NCBI RefSeq assembly: GCF_011046735.1
Contig: NZ_CP049258.1
Span: 2,064,001 to 2,128,000, forward strand
Reading direction: 5' to 3'
Source of the DNA: Nordella sp. HKS 07
Lineage (GTDB): Bacteria > Pseudomonadota > Alphaproteobacteria > Rhizobiales > Aestuariivirgaceae
Length of the DNA stretch: 64,000 nucleotides
A program made the position numbers and the translations under genes. The notes beneath the pieces are model-generated. The model did no database searches and was not told the DNA's origin. It was given only the letters and a program-made list of their open reading frames with translations. Shown one piece after another: positions 43,775-52,358 of the stretch; position 1 is the first letter of the stretch, and each line of letters begins with the position of its first letter.

Positions 43775-44896
43775 TCACGCCTTCAAGAAGCGCTGATATT
43801 CCTCCATCACCTGCGCATGGGTGACGAAGTCGCCTTCCGGCTCGATCGGCCAGAACGGATAGAACCGCGCCTTCTCGAACAGCTTCGGCAGATTGTCATA
43901 CTGATAGATCTTCTTGTTCTTCTCATCGACCAAGGGCAGCGCCGCCTTGGTGATGATGGCTTGGGTGAGCGCATCGGCGATCTGCTTTTGGCCCTCGGGC
44001 GAGATCGACTGGCTGAGGAGCTTGTAGGCGAGATCGCGGTTAGGCGCACCCTTGGGAATAGCGAGCGTGTCCATGAAAACCATGGCGCCCTCTTCCGGCA
44101 CGACGAAGTCGAGTACCTTGTTCTTGGCGGCGGCGAAACCGACCATCGCGTCCCAGCCGATCACCGAGGTCACCACCTCGCCCCTGGCGAAGAGATCGAC
44201 AGCCTCGCCATAGGAGGCCGAGAAGGTGCGCGCATGGTTCTTCTTGACGGTGATCAGGAAATCGATCGTCTTCTTGAGCTCGTCCATGGTAAGGCGCGTT
44301 GCAATCTTGGCGCCGGTGACGATCGGCGACCAGGTGGCGAGGAGCCCGGTCATGTCGTCGACCATGGCGACCTTGCCTTTGACGTCATCCTTCAGCGCAT
44401 CCTTCCATGAGGTCGGCTTGGCCGTCGCCGCCGGGTCATAGACCATCGACAGCGTGCCCCAGCTGAACGGCACCGCATAGAGCTTGCCGTCCTTGCGGAT
44501 CGTCTCGACATTGAGGAATTCCGGGAAGATGTCGGCGATACCGGAGACCTTGCTCTCGTCGATTGGCTCGATCAAATCGGCGGCGATCAGGATCGGGATG
44601 TGCCCGTAATAGATGGTGATGAAATCGATCTGGCCGGCGCCGCCCGCCTGCAGCCGCGTGATGATTTCCTCATTGGTGTTGATATAGGTGGTGGCCAGCG
44701 CGATGCCGTTGTCCTTCAGAAACGAGCCGATCTTCAGCGGCTCGTCATAGCCCTGCCAGCCGACCCAGTTCACTGTCGTGTCGGCGAGAGCGGACCCGCC
44801 AAAGGCCAGCGTGCCCGAGGCCGCGGCCATCGCCGCCAGGAATTGGCGGCGGTCCATCTTCAATAGAAGAGCGAGATCATCCTTATGCAATGCCAT
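43775..44896 (-). CDS. ABC transporter substrate-binding protein (polyamine type)
   Basis: 373 residues. Twin-arginine-like signal MDRRQFLAAMAAASGTLAFG near residue 14, cleaved about ALA. The mature part has NWVGWQGYDEPLKIGSFLKD, ITIYYGHIPILIAADLIEPI, and YAVPFSWGTLSMVYDPAATA, which match PotD/PotF-type proteins. ATG 44896 follows GGGAG; the frame is open to 45058. Ligand, polyamine or other cation, is inferred only from family. Confidence 0.9.
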   Translation of the reverse strand: MALHKDDLALLLKMDRRQFLAAMAAASGTLAFGGSALADTTVNWVGWQGYDEPLKIGSFLKDNGIALATTYINTNEEIITRLQAGGAGQIDFITIYYGHIPILIAADLIEPIDESKVSGIADIFPEFLNVETIRKDGKLYAVPFSWGTLSMVYDPAATAKPTSWKDALKDDVKGKVAMVDDMTGLLATWSPIVTGAKIATRLTMDELKKTIDFLITVKKNHARTFSASYGEAVDLFARGEVVTSVIGWDAMVGFAAAKNKVLDFVVPEEGAMVFMDTLAIPKGAPNRDLAYKLLSQSISPEGQKQIADALTQAIITKAALPLVDEKNKKIYQYDNLPKLFEKARFYPFWPIEPEGDFVTHAQVMEEYQRFLKA

Positions 44897-44943
44897 GGCT
44901 TTTCTCCCTGATGACTGTTCTCGTTGCGTGTCATGGCTCCGGC

Positions 44944-45792
44944 TCAATAATCCGGCGCCACGCCGAAGATCACCTTCGATCTCCCGTCCGACGTGTTGAA
45001 GAACGCATGGCGCGTGCCACCCGGAATGAAGGCGGCGTCGCCCGGATTGAGTTCCCACCAGTTCGGCGTTTCGTCGGGTAGATAGATGTTACTCCTTCCG
45101 TCGAGATTGTAGATGACCTTGTCGCCCTTGTGGCTGATCCATTCACACTCCTGTCCGGCGTGAAGGTCAATAATACCGACGGTCAGTTTTTCATTGGCGC
45201 AGACGAGGCCGACGCGCATCGGGCGCGTCTCGCCGACGATCTCATAGACATACTCGCCCTCACGCACGAGCGCGGCGCGCTGCTGGGGTGAGGCTTTCGC
45301 CGGCGGGAAGCTGCCCAGGGCTTCGCGGGGACTGAGCTTGATATTGTCGAGCCAGGGCTGTTTCACCGCATAGGCCTCGACTGCCTCCAGCGTGCGCGGC
45401 GTCAGGCATTCGAGGATATGCGAGGTCTCGGCGCCGAAATTATAGCCCCAGTGCCAGGTATTGGGCGGGAAATAGAGCGTGTCGCCTTTCCTCAGCACAT
45501 GCACCTCGCCGGTCTCCGGGCAATGGAAGGTGAACTCGCCCTTGAGGCAGTGATAGGTCTCGGCGCAATTGTAATAGGTCTTGAAGTCGGGCGAATTGCC
45601 GAACCGCGCGCCCACCGACATCTCGAAGCTCATCATGTGGATCTTCGGGCTCGAGCCATAGATCCAGTCCGACACATATCGCGCCTTCTCATCGCCCCAC
45701 AGGAAGCGCGGCGTCTCATGCGCCTTGATCAGGGTCGGGCGGTCATAGGATATGCCTTCGGGGCCTTGCGGCTTGAACTTACTTTGGTTCAT
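44944..45792 (-). CDS. bicupin-domain protein
   Basis: 282 residues with two cupin folds. First (about 55-130): NCAETYHCLKGEFTFHCPET and GDTLYFPPNTWHWGYNFGAE. Second (about 205-275): VGIIDLHAGQECEWISHKGD and WWELNPGDAAFIPGGTRHAF. Several metal-ligand His/Glu positions are present. It overlaps the tetR gene by 14 bases and precedes the binding-protein gene. An enzyme or sensor acting on the transported compound is likely; the reaction is unknown. Confidence 0.82.
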   Translation of the reverse strand: MNQSKFKPQGPEGISYDRPTLIKAHETPRFLWGDEKARYVSDWIYGSSPKIHMMSFEMSVGARFGNSPDFKTYYNCAETYHCLKGEFTFHCPETGEVHVLRKGDTLYFPPNTWHWGYNFGAETSHILECLTPRTLEAVEAYAVKQPWLDNIKLSPREALGSFPPAKASPQQRAALVREGEYVYEIVGETRPMRVGLVCANEKLTVGIIDLHAGQECEWISHKGDKVIYNLDGRSNIYLPDETPNWWELNPGDAAFIPGGTRHAFFNTSDGRSKVIFGVAPDY

Positions 45793-46346
45793 TGCGGGTC
45801 CATTCGAGAAGACGCGCCGCGACCTTGGACTTCAGGTCCGGGTCGAAACGCATCAGGTTGAAATTTTCGGCAAGCCACAGGCCGTCAATGGCGAGACGGA
45901 TGATGGTCGCCAGCACCGGATCGAGCCCGTCACTTTCGACATCGGCCTGGGTGCGGGCACCCTGATCCTGCACCGGCGCCAGCCTTTCCGGGAAAGCGAG
46001 CAGTGCGGTGGTGATGGCGGCGCAGAGATTGTCGAAGCCCGCCCCGGTCAGCGGCGTCATGCCGAGACTCGCTTTGACATAGGCGCGGGTGGCGCGGCCC
46101 TTGGTGTCCGGATCATCGGCGCCGGCCTCGACGAGCGCGTCGTCGAACCAGGCGATCGAGCGCTCGATCATCGCCGCGGCGAGATCTTCCTTGGAGCGGA
46201 AATGATAGAGAAGCCCGCCTTTCGAGATGCCCGAACGGGCGGCGACCGCATCGAGGGTCAAGGCGCGCACGCCGTCACGGGCGACGACCGCCTCGGCGGC
46301 GTCGAGAAGCAGGGCACGGGTGTCGCGAGCGGCAGGGGGACGCCAT
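45779..46346 (-). CDS. TetR-family regulator, apparent frameshift at N-terminus
   Basis: TetR repressor: helix-turn-helix ALTLDAVAARSGISKGGLLY plus HFRSKEDLAAAMIERSIAWF, then a ligand domain. The long open frame from 46474 has no sensible start; the ATG at 46346 is preceded by AAGAGGAAAC but is out of frame by one base. Removing one C from the C5 run (G5 at 46335-46339 on the plus strand) gives MASPAARDTRALLLDAAEAV, a normal TetR start, 188 residues in all. A promoter with a palindrome lies directly upstream, so it likely represses its own operon with the cupin and ABC genes. Confidence 0.85.
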
Positions 46347-46367
46347 GGCCAGTTTCCTCTTAAGGCA

Positions 46368-46395
46368 ACTGTACCGTCCAGACGGTTTGTGTCAA
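46368..46395 (-). promoter_or_regulatory. sigma-70 promoter with TetR-type operator
   Basis: On the minus strand TTGACA (46390-46395), 16 bases, TACAGT (46368-46373), then 21 bases to the tetR ATG. The spacer contains ACCGTCTGGACGGT (46373-46386), with six-base arms ACCGTC/GACGGT around two bases. An operator between -35 and -10 would block polymerase, as expected of a TetR autorepressor. Confidence 0.7.
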
Positions 46396-46546
46396 GTCGA
46401 TGGAAATTCCGGCCGCCGCGCTTTCGCCCCTCACTATTTGGCGATGCGCTGATCGCTCTCCGCGCCTTCATCAACCTGGGGTTTGCCTACTTCCCCTACT
46501 GGATAAGAGCGCAGAGAGATATTGCGGTATCCGAGACGGTGGCGAA

Positions 46547-47008
46547 TTAGCCGACGACGCGCCAGCTGCCGTCGCGCATCTCGCAGGCCGTGCCTTCGAT
46601 CAACTCCGGCTCGCCCTCGACCCAGATCGTGTGCTCGAAATCGCGGCACATGCGGTCATCATCGTCGCGATAAGAGCGGCGCGGCTTGATGCGGCCGCGA
46701 TGGCCGTTGTTGGGATTCTCCCAAGAGGCTTCGCGGCCGGTGCGGAAGGAACGGTCGGCGGCATAATAAGCGCGCTCGCGGTCGGCATCGTCAAGATTGC
46801 GCCCGACCGCACCGCCGACCACCGCGCCCAAAGCGGCGCCCAGGATCGTCGCCGCCGCTCGGCCCTTGCCGCCGCCGATCGTATTGCCGAGCAGACCGCC
46901 CGCCACACCGCCGATGACGGCGCCGCCGGTTTCCTTCGGGCCCGAATTGGCGCAGCCCGCGAGCAGAAGACCCGTGGCGACAATGACGACAACACACTTG
47001 GATTGCAT
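46547..47008 (-). CDS. glycine-zipper surface lipoprotein
   Basis: 153 residues. Lipobox VATGLLLAGCANSG, so Cys20 would be lipidated. Two glycine-zipper stretches follow: GGAVIGGVAGGLLGNTIGGG and GAALGAVVGGAVGRNL, which can span or coat a membrane. The C-terminal half is soluble: RMCRDFEHTIWVEGEPELIE and GTACEMRDGSWRVVG, matching the RT0821/Lpp0805 surface-protein type. ATG 47008 is chosen because the signal starts there; the frame is open to 47119. Role in the outer membrane unknown. Confidence 0.87.
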   Translation of the reverse strand: MQSKCVVVIVATGLLLAGCANSGPKETGGAVIGGVAGGLLGNTIGGGKGRAAATILGAALGAVVGGAVGRNLDDADRERAYYAADRSFRTGREASWENPNNGHRGRIKPRRSYRDDDDRMCRDFEHTIWVEGEPELIEGTACEMRDGSWRVVG

Positions 47009-47139
47009 TCGACTTCCCCAGCACTCTAAAGAAACTAGAAACCCACCCCGATGGGCGCATGCCTGACTAAGCCCAGGCAATGGCGGCAAGACGGGCGAAA
47101 TATGGTAAGTCTGAGGCATAGCAACGAGCGGTTAACCAG

Positions 47140-47772
47140 ATGTCACTGAGCGATCTTCCTACCCTAATGGCAGCCCAAGGTTTCACCGAGCGCGCGGAAC
47201 CGATCTCGCTGTTCGAGGAATGGCTGAAGGATGCCGGCAAGAGCGAGCCCAACGACCCCAATGCGATGGCACTCGCCACCGTCGATGAAGAGGGCCTGCC
47301 CAATGTGCGCATGGTGCTGCTGAAGGCGGTGGATGGCCGCGGCTTCGTCTTCTACACGAACTACGAAAGCCAGAAGGGCCATGAGCTCCTGTCGGCGAAG
47401 AAAGCCGCGCTCTGCTTCCACTGGAAGTCGCTGCGTCGTCAGGTCAGGGTCAGAGGCCCGGTCGAGACCGTGAGCGACGCCGAGGCGGATGCCTATTTCG
47501 CCTCGCGCCCGCGCGACAGCCGCATCGGCGCCTGGGCCTCGCAACAGTCGAGACCGTTGAAGGGCCGCTTCGAGCTCGAGGCCCAGGTCGCGCTCTATGG
47601 CGCGCGCTACGCCATCGGTGAGGTGCCGCGCCCGCCTTACTGGTCGGGTTTCCGCTTGCTGCCGAGCTCCATCGAGTTCTGGCACGACCGGCCTTTCCGC
47701 CTGCATGACCGCGTCGTTTTCCGCCGCGAGATACCGCAGGGTGGCTGGAGCAAAACTCCGCTATACCCATGA
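47140..47772 (+). CDS. pdxH: pyridoxamine 5'-phosphate oxidase
   Basis: 210-residue FMN enzyme that oxidises pyridoxine or pyridoxamine phosphate to pyridoxal phosphate. FMN-contact regions are [20 protein letters not shown] and [20 protein letters not shown]. The substrate part is [19 protein letters not shown], and the C-terminal [20 protein letters not shown] with TPLYP is diagnostic. It supplies cofactor for the several PLP enzymes in this window. Confidence 0.95.
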   Translation: MSLSDLPTLMAAQGFTERAEPISLFEEWLKDAGKSEPNDPNAMALATVDEEGLPNVRMVLLKAVDGRGFVFYTNYESQKGHELLSAKKAALCFHWKSLRRQVRVRGPVETVSDAEADAYFASRPRDSRIGAWASQQSRPLKGRFELEAQVALYGARYAIGEVPRPPYWSGFRLLPSSIEFWHDRPFRLHDRVVFRREIPQGGWSKTPLYP

Positions 47773-47833
47773 GCATCGCATCGCCGATGCGAGTTGTCCG
47801 AAAACCACGCGCACTTTTCGGCCCGATGCTCTA
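47771..47833. repeat. GAGCATCGCATCGCC palindromic repeat
   Basis: GAGCATCGCATCGCCGATGC and GAGTTGTCCGAAAACCACG at the left and CACTTTTCGGCCCGATGCTC at the right form an imperfect hairpin starting at the pdxH stop. The GGCGAT/GCATC inner arms fold by themselves. Same type as 60312-60358. It separates pdxH from the SDR gene. Confidence 0.7.
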
Positions 47834-47847
47834 AAGAAAAGCAGGTC

Positions 47848-48603
47848 ATGACCAATATTCCCGACAGCGAACGCAAGACTCTGATTCTCACCGGCGCCTC
47901 GCGCGGCATCGGCCATGCAACGGCGAAGCGCTTCTCGACCGCCGGTTGGCGGGCGATCACGGTGTCGCGCCATCCCTTCCCGGAGGATTGCCCCTGGGAT
48001 GCGGGACCTGAGGATCACATCCAGGCCGATCTCGCCGATCCGCAAGAGACGGTCGGGGCAATCGCCCAGATCAAGGAACGCCTCAAGGCGCAGGGCTCGC
48101 GCCTTTATGCGCTCGTCAACAACGCCGCCATCTCGCCCAAGAAGCCGGGCGGCGGCCGCCTCAATTCCATCGAGACGTCGGAAGACGACTGGAAGACGGT
48201 CTTTCAGGTCAACTTCTACGCCCCGATCATGCTGGCCCGCGGCCTCATCGACGAACTCACCCGCGCCAAGGGCGCCGTCGTCAATGTCACCTCTATCGCC
48301 GGTTCGCGCGTGCATCCCTTTGCCGGTGCTGCCTATGCCACCTCGAAAGCGGCACTTGCCGCTCTGACGCGCGAGATGGCCACCGATTTCGGCCCCTTCG
48401 GCGTCCGCGTGAACGCCATCTCGCCGGGCGAGATCGAAACTTCGATTCTGTCGCCCGGCACCGAGAAGATCGTCGCCCAGATCCCGCTGCATCGCTTGGG
48501 CCAGCCCGAGGAAGTGGCGAAGTCGATCTATTTCCTGTGCACCGACGCGTCGAGCTATGTGACCGGCGCCGAGTTGCACATCAATGGCGGCCAGCATGTC
48601 TAA
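47848..48603 (+). CDS. short-chain dehydrogenase/reductase
   Basis: 251-residue SDR. Cofactor motif LILTGASRGIGHATAKRF near residue 12; NNAA in LYALVNNAAISPKK; catalytic Ser in VNVTSIAGSRVHPFAG and Tyr-Lys in AAYATSKAALAALTREMATD. The C-terminal part, PEEVAKSIYFLCTDASSYVT and GAELHINGGQHV, is typical of the family. The substrate is unknown. It overlaps the metC start by eight bases, so the two are one unit. Confidence 0.9.
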   Translation: MTNIPDSERKTLILTGASRGIGHATAKRFSTAGWRAITVSRHPFPEDCPWDAGPEDHIQADLADPQETVGAIAQIKERLKAQGSRLYALVNNAAISPKKPGGGRLNSIETSEDDWKTVFQVNFYAPIMLARGLIDELTRAKGAVVNVTSIAGSRVHPFAGAAYATSKAALAALTREMATDFGPFGVRVNAISPGEIETSILSPGTEKIVAQIPLHRLGQPEEVAKSIYFLCTDASSYVTGAELHINGGQHV

Positions 48604-49735
48604 TCGTAATCTGCGTCCTGAGACTATTGCGGCGCATGCGCTGAAGGCGACCGACGCCACGACGGGATCGGTCGCCCCGCCGCTTTACACTGCGTCCACT
48701 TATGCGCGCGATGAAACCTACACGCCGAAGCTCAAGGAGAACTACATCCGCAGCGGCAATCCCACGCTGTGGCATGCCGAGGAGGCGGTGGCGGCTCTGG
48801 AACTGGGCGAGGAAGCGCTGCTCTTCGCATCCGGCATGGCGGCGATCACGACGCTCCTGGAGACGGTGCCGCAAGGTGCCCATGTCGCCGCCCCCGATGT
48901 CATGTATTACGGCACGCGCGACTGGCTGAAGCGGCTGGAGGCCAAGGGCCGCATCGAGCTGACCCTGTTCGACGCCGCCGACCCCAAGGCGCTTGCCGGC
49001 GCACTGCGCAAGGGCAAGACCGATCTTGTCTGGATCGAGACACCGCTCAACCCGACCTGGGATGTGATCGACATTGCCAAGGCCGCCGAGGCCGCGCATG
49101 CCGTGGGCGCCATCCTCGCCGTCGATGCCACCGCCAGCGCCGCCGTCACCACCCGGCCGCTCACCCTCGGCGCCGATATCGTCTTCCATTCGGCGACGAA
49201 ATATCTCAACGGCCATTCCGACGTGCTCGCCGGCGCGCTCGTCACCCGGCAGGCCAATGCGCGCTGGAAGGAGATCCAGGCCTTGCGCACCAAGATCGGA
49301 TCGCCGCTGGCGCCGTTCGAATGCTGGCTACTCATCCGCGGCCTGCGCACGCTGTATGTGCGCTATCGCCAGGCATCGGCCAATGCGCTCGCCATCGCAC
49401 GCCATTTCGAGAAGCATCCGAGGATCGAGCGGGTGCTGTATCCGGGCCTCGCCTCGCATCGCGGCCATGCGATCGCCAGCCGCCAGATGACCGACGGCTT
49501 CGGCGGCATGATTTCACTGCTGATCAAGGGCGATGCGGGGGAAGCGGTCCGCGTCTGCACCCGCCTCAAGGTCATCGTGCCCGCGACGTCCCTGGGCGGT
49601 GTCGAAAGCCTCGCCGAGCACAGGAAGACGGTGGAGGGTCCGGAAAGCCCGGTTCCCGACAATCTCATCCGCCTGTCGATCGGCATCGAGCATGCCGACG
49701 ACCTCATAGCAGATCTCGACCAGGCGCTGGGCTGA
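48596..49735 (+). CDS. metC: cystathionine beta-lyase
   Basis: 379-residue PLP enzyme of the Cys/Met metabolism family. The PLP Lys is in IVFHSATKYLNGHSDVLAGA near residue 197, FASGMAAITTLLETVPQGAH is the early block, and TSLGGVESLAEHRKTVEGPE the C-terminal one. It cleaves cystathionine to homocysteine in methionine synthesis. ATG 48596 overlaps the SDR stop; an ATG at 48584 is possible. Confidence 0.9.
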   Translation: MSNRNLRPETIAAHALKATDATTGSVAPPLYTASTYARDETYTPKLKENYIRSGNPTLWHAEEAVAALELGEEALLFASGMAAITTLLETVPQGAHVAAPDVMYYGTRDWLKRLEAKGRIELTLFDAADPKALAGALRKGKTDLVWIETPLNPTWDVIDIAKAAEAAHAVGAILAVDATASAAVTTRPLTLGADIVFHSATKYLNGHSDVLAGALVTRQANARWKEIQALRTKIGSPLAPFECWLLIRGLRTLYVRYRQASANALAIARHFEKHPRIERVLYPGLASHRGHAIASRQMTDGFGGMISLLIKGDAGEAVRVCTRLKVIVPATSLGGVESLAEHRKTVEGPESPVPDNLIRLSIGIEHADDLIADLDQALG

Positions 49736-49744
49736 GGAATTTAC

Positions 49745-49771
49745 TGGATCCCGGCTTGCGCCGGGATGACG
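49745..49771. repeat. GGATCCCGGCTTGCGCCGGG repeat
   Basis: A single copy of the short palindrome seen at 1500-1604 lies after metC. CCCGGC/GCCGGG arms pair around TTGC. Likely part of the downstream untranslated region. Confidence 0.7.
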
Positions 49772-49849
49772 GCAGGGGGTGGACGACGCCTTATGCCCCC
49801 TCTGGAACCGCCCACCTCTTCTCCCCATATGCTTTGGCGGAGAACTCTC

Positions 49850-50833
49850 ATGCTTGATCTGGATGAACAGGGCCAGTCCCTGCCGGAGGTCACCCACCCG
49901 GTGTCCGACGGCGAAATTTTTGACGCCTATTCCACGGCGGTGATCGGCGCGGTCGACAAGGCCGGACCGTCCGTCGTCCATATTGCGGTGAAGAACGGCC
50001 AGGGCCGCCAGGGTGGCGGCTCGGGTTTCGTCGTCGCCTCCGACGGCCTCATCTTCACTAACAGCCATGTCGTCTCGGGCGCCAAGGCCATCATGGTCGG
50101 CCTGCCCGACGGCCAGCGCGCCACGGCGCGCATCATCGGCGAGGATCCCGACAGCGACATCGCCGTGATCCGCACCGACGAGAACCTGCAGGTTCCGCCG
50201 CTCGCCTTGCATGATTCCAAGGCGATCAAACGCGGCCAGCTCGCCATCGCCATCGGCAACCCTCTGGGCTTCGAGCAGACGGTGACGACCGGCGTCATCA
50301 GCGCCATCGGCCGTTCGCTAAGAGCCTCGACGGGCCGCCTGATCGACGATGTGATCCAGACCGACGCCGCGCTCAATCCAGGCAATTCCGGTGGGCCGCT
50401 GGTCGATTCGAAAGGCCGGGTGATCGGCGTCAACACCGCCGTCATCGTCGGCGCCCAGGGCATCTGCTTCTCGGTCGCCAGCAATACCGCGCTTTACGTG
50501 CTGAGCCAGATCCTGCAGCATGGCCGCGTGCGCCGCGCCGCCATCGGCATCGAGGGCCAGCAGACCGTGGTACCGCGTCACGTCGCGCGCTTTGCCGGCA
50601 TCGACCAGGAGATGGGTGTGCGCGTCATGAAAGTGGTCGAGAAGAGTCCGGCGGATGATGGCGGCATCAAATCGGGCGACCTCATCATCGCCATAGATGG
50701 CCAGCCGGTGGCGGGAATCGACGATATGCTGCGGCTGCTCAACCACGAGCGCGTCGGCCATGAAACGCGCGTCACGGTCCTGCGGCGCGGCGAATTGCGC
50801 GAACGTTTCATTGTGCCGGTGGAGAGGCGCTGA
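49850..50833 (+). CDS. trypsin-like serine protease with PDZ domain (HtrA-type)
   Basis: 327 residues. Catalytic His in GLIFTNSHVVSGAKAIMVGL, Asp in IIGEDPDSDIAVIRTD, and Ser in LNPGNSGGPLVDSKGRVIGV; a PDZ domain covers about 235-325 (GVRVMKVVEKSPADDGGIK). Unlike usual DegP/HtrA there is no signal peptide or membrane segment from ATG 49850 (MLDLDEQGQSLPEVTHP), so the enzyme may be cytoplasmic. The frame is open to 49766, but that segment has no signal either. GGAGA precedes 49850. It lies one base from the DoxX gene. Confidence 0.9.
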   Translation: MLDLDEQGQSLPEVTHPVSDGEIFDAYSTAVIGAVDKAGPSVVHIAVKNGQGRQGGGSGFVVASDGLIFTNSHVVSGAKAIMVGLPDGQRATARIIGEDPDSDIAVIRTDENLQVPPLALHDSKAIKRGQLAIAIGNPLGFEQTVTTGVISAIGRSLRASTGRLIDDVIQTDAALNPGNSGGPLVDSKGRVIGVNTAVIVGAQGICFSVASNTALYVLSQILQHGRVRRAAIGIEGQQTVVPRHVARFAGIDQEMGVRVMKVVEKSPADDGGIKSGDLIIAIDGQPVAGIDDMLRLLNHERVGHETRVTVLRRGELRERFIVPVERR

Positions 50834-50834
50834 G

Positions 50835-51227
50835 ATGAACAATGAAGGCCTATTGCTTGCGCGGCTTCTCCTGGGCGTGCCCTTCGTGATCTGGGGGGCG
50901 CTCAAGCTGGCTGGCGGCGCGGTGGGTCTGTCGGGCGGCCTGACCCAGATGGGACTGCCGGCGCCGCTCCTGCTCGCCTATCTGATCAGTCTGTTCGAGC
51001 TGGTGGGCGGCATCGCGGTGGTAATCGGCTTTCCCATCCGGCTCGCCGGCATCCTTCTGGCATTATGGTGCGTGGCGACCGGCATTCTCATCCATGGCGG
51101 CGACGCGACGCAACTCTTCAAGAACCTGGTGATGGCCGGCGGCTTTTTGCTTGTCGCGGTAACGGGCGCGGGAAGGCTGGCGCTCTTCAAAGGCGCGCCG
51201 CCTCACTCATTTGGTCCTTTCCGGTAA
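50835..51227 (+). CDS. DoxX-family membrane protein
   Basis: 130 residues with four membrane segments: LLLARLLLGVPFVIWGALKL, LLLAYLISLFELVGGIAVVI, LAGILLALWCVATGILIHGG, LVMAGGFLLVAVTGAGRLAL. The DoxX fold is known from terminal-oxidase and stress-protection proteins, but the function of most members is unknown. It starts one base after the protease stop, so the two are translated together. Confidence 0.87.
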   Translation: MNNEGLLLARLLLGVPFVIWGALKLAGGAVGLSGGLTQMGLPAPLLLAYLISLFELVGGIAVVIGFPIRLAGILLALWCVATGILIHGGDATQLFKNLVMAGGFLLVAVTGAGRLALFKGAPPHSFGPFR

Positions 51228-51230
51228 CTC

Positions 51231-51719
51231 TCAGGCCGTGTCGCGCGCGAAGGCACGGCGGTGCAGCTCATGCACCTCGTCCTCGACTTCGGGCACCGGC
51301 CCTTCGACCTTTACGAAGGGCGCGATCTCCTGGATCGGCAGCGGCCGCACTGCCGATTCACCGGTGGCGCCCATTTCCTTGCGCCACTGGGTGAACTGGC
51401 GCGACGACACCGCATAAACGATGCGGCCCAACCCGACCCAGCCATGCGCCGCCGCGCACATCGGGCAATGCTCGCCCGACGTGTAGACAGTGGCCCGGGC
51501 GCGCTCGGCCGGCGTCATGTTCTCGCCGGCCCAGCGCGCCAGGTCGAATTCGGGATGGCGCGTCTGGTCACCGCCCGCGACGCGGTTGCGGTCCTCGGCC
51601 AGCACTTGGCCGTCGCCCGCGACGAGGACCGAGCCGAAAGGCTCATCGCCCACCTCCAGCGCCTCGCGCGCGAGTTCCACCGCCCGGCGGATATGCTTGA
51701 GATCGGTTGCGTTCGTCAT
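51231..51719 (-). CDS. CMP/dCMP-type nucleoside deaminase family protein
   Basis: 162 residues of the cytidine deaminase fold, closest in look to guanine deaminase. The zinc site is HPE in TRHPEFDLARWAGENM and the cysteine pair in SGEHCPMCAAAHGWVGLGRI. The first motif reads HPE where HAE is usual; the His and the proton-transfer Glu are kept. It hydrolyses an amino group from a base or nucleoside; substrate not assignable. ATG 51719 overlaps the stop of the next upstream gene by one base. Confidence 0.85.
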   Translation of the reverse strand: MTNATDLKHIRRAVELAREALEVGDEPFGSVLVAGDGQVLAEDRNRVAGGDQTRHPEFDLARWAGENMTPAERARATVYTSGEHCPMCAAAHGWVGLGRIVYAVSSRQFTQWRKEMGATGESAVRPLPIQEIAPFVKVEGPVPEVEDEVHELHRRAFARDTA

Positions 51720-52345
51720 CAGTAAAGCCCGGTCTTGTATTCTTCCTGGATCTCCGCCTCGACCTTGTCGGACTCGTCCGTTTCGATCTCGCAGGCGCGC
51801 GCCTGCTCCATCACCATATGGGCGAGGCCGGGCAGGAAGGAGCGATCCTGCTGCGCCGCGGGATCCCACAGCTTCGAGCGGCGGAAAGCCTTGGCGCAGT
51901 GGAAGAACACTTCCTCCACACGCACGCGGATGCCGATCTTGGGCGGCCGGCCATTGACGGCGGCAGGTGCCAGCTCGGCCGGATCGTCGATGATCTCGGC
52001 CGTGCCATTCACGCGCAGAGTGTCGTCTATCCCTGGAATAAGAAACAGGATGCCGATCTTCGGATTAGCGATGATATTCGCCATCGTGTCGACCCGGTTG
52101 TTACCCGGCCGGTCCGGGATGATCAGCGTGCGATCATCGACGACGCGCACGAAGCCTGGCGGATCGCCGCGCGGCGAGACGTCGGCATTGCCGTTCTCAT
52201 CCGCCGTGCCGATGCACAGGAAGGGCGAGCGCTCGATATAGGTCCGCGCATATTTGTCTATGCGCTTGAGGGTCTTGCCGGCGGCAAGCTCGCCGACCTC
52301 ACCCATCTTGGCTCTGAGGACGCTCTTTTCCGCGATCCGACTCAT
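51719..52345 (-). CDS. pyridoxamine 5'-phosphate oxidase-related FMN-binding protein
   Basis: 208-residue flavin split-barrel protein. The FMN-type fold is seen in FLCIGTADENGNADVSPRGD, LIIPDRPGNNRVDTMANIIA and IGILFLIPGIDDTLRVNGTA. This subfamily (MSMEG_1061-like) usually acts as a flavin-dependent reductase of small molecules. It overlaps the deaminase start by one base (TGATG). No specific substrate can be named. Confidence 0.85.
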   Translation of the reverse strand: MSRIAEKSVLRAKMGEVGELAAGKTLKRIDKYARTYIERSPFLCIGTADENGNADVSPRGDPPGFVRVVDDRTLIIPDRPGNNRVDTMANIIANPKIGILFLIPGIDDTLRVNGTAEIIDDPAELAPAAVNGRPPKIGIRVRVEEVFFHCAKAFRRSKLWDPAAQQDRSFLPGLAHMVMEQARACEIETDESDKVEAEIQEEYKTGLY

Positions 52346-52358
52346 TTCTTTCCCCGAT

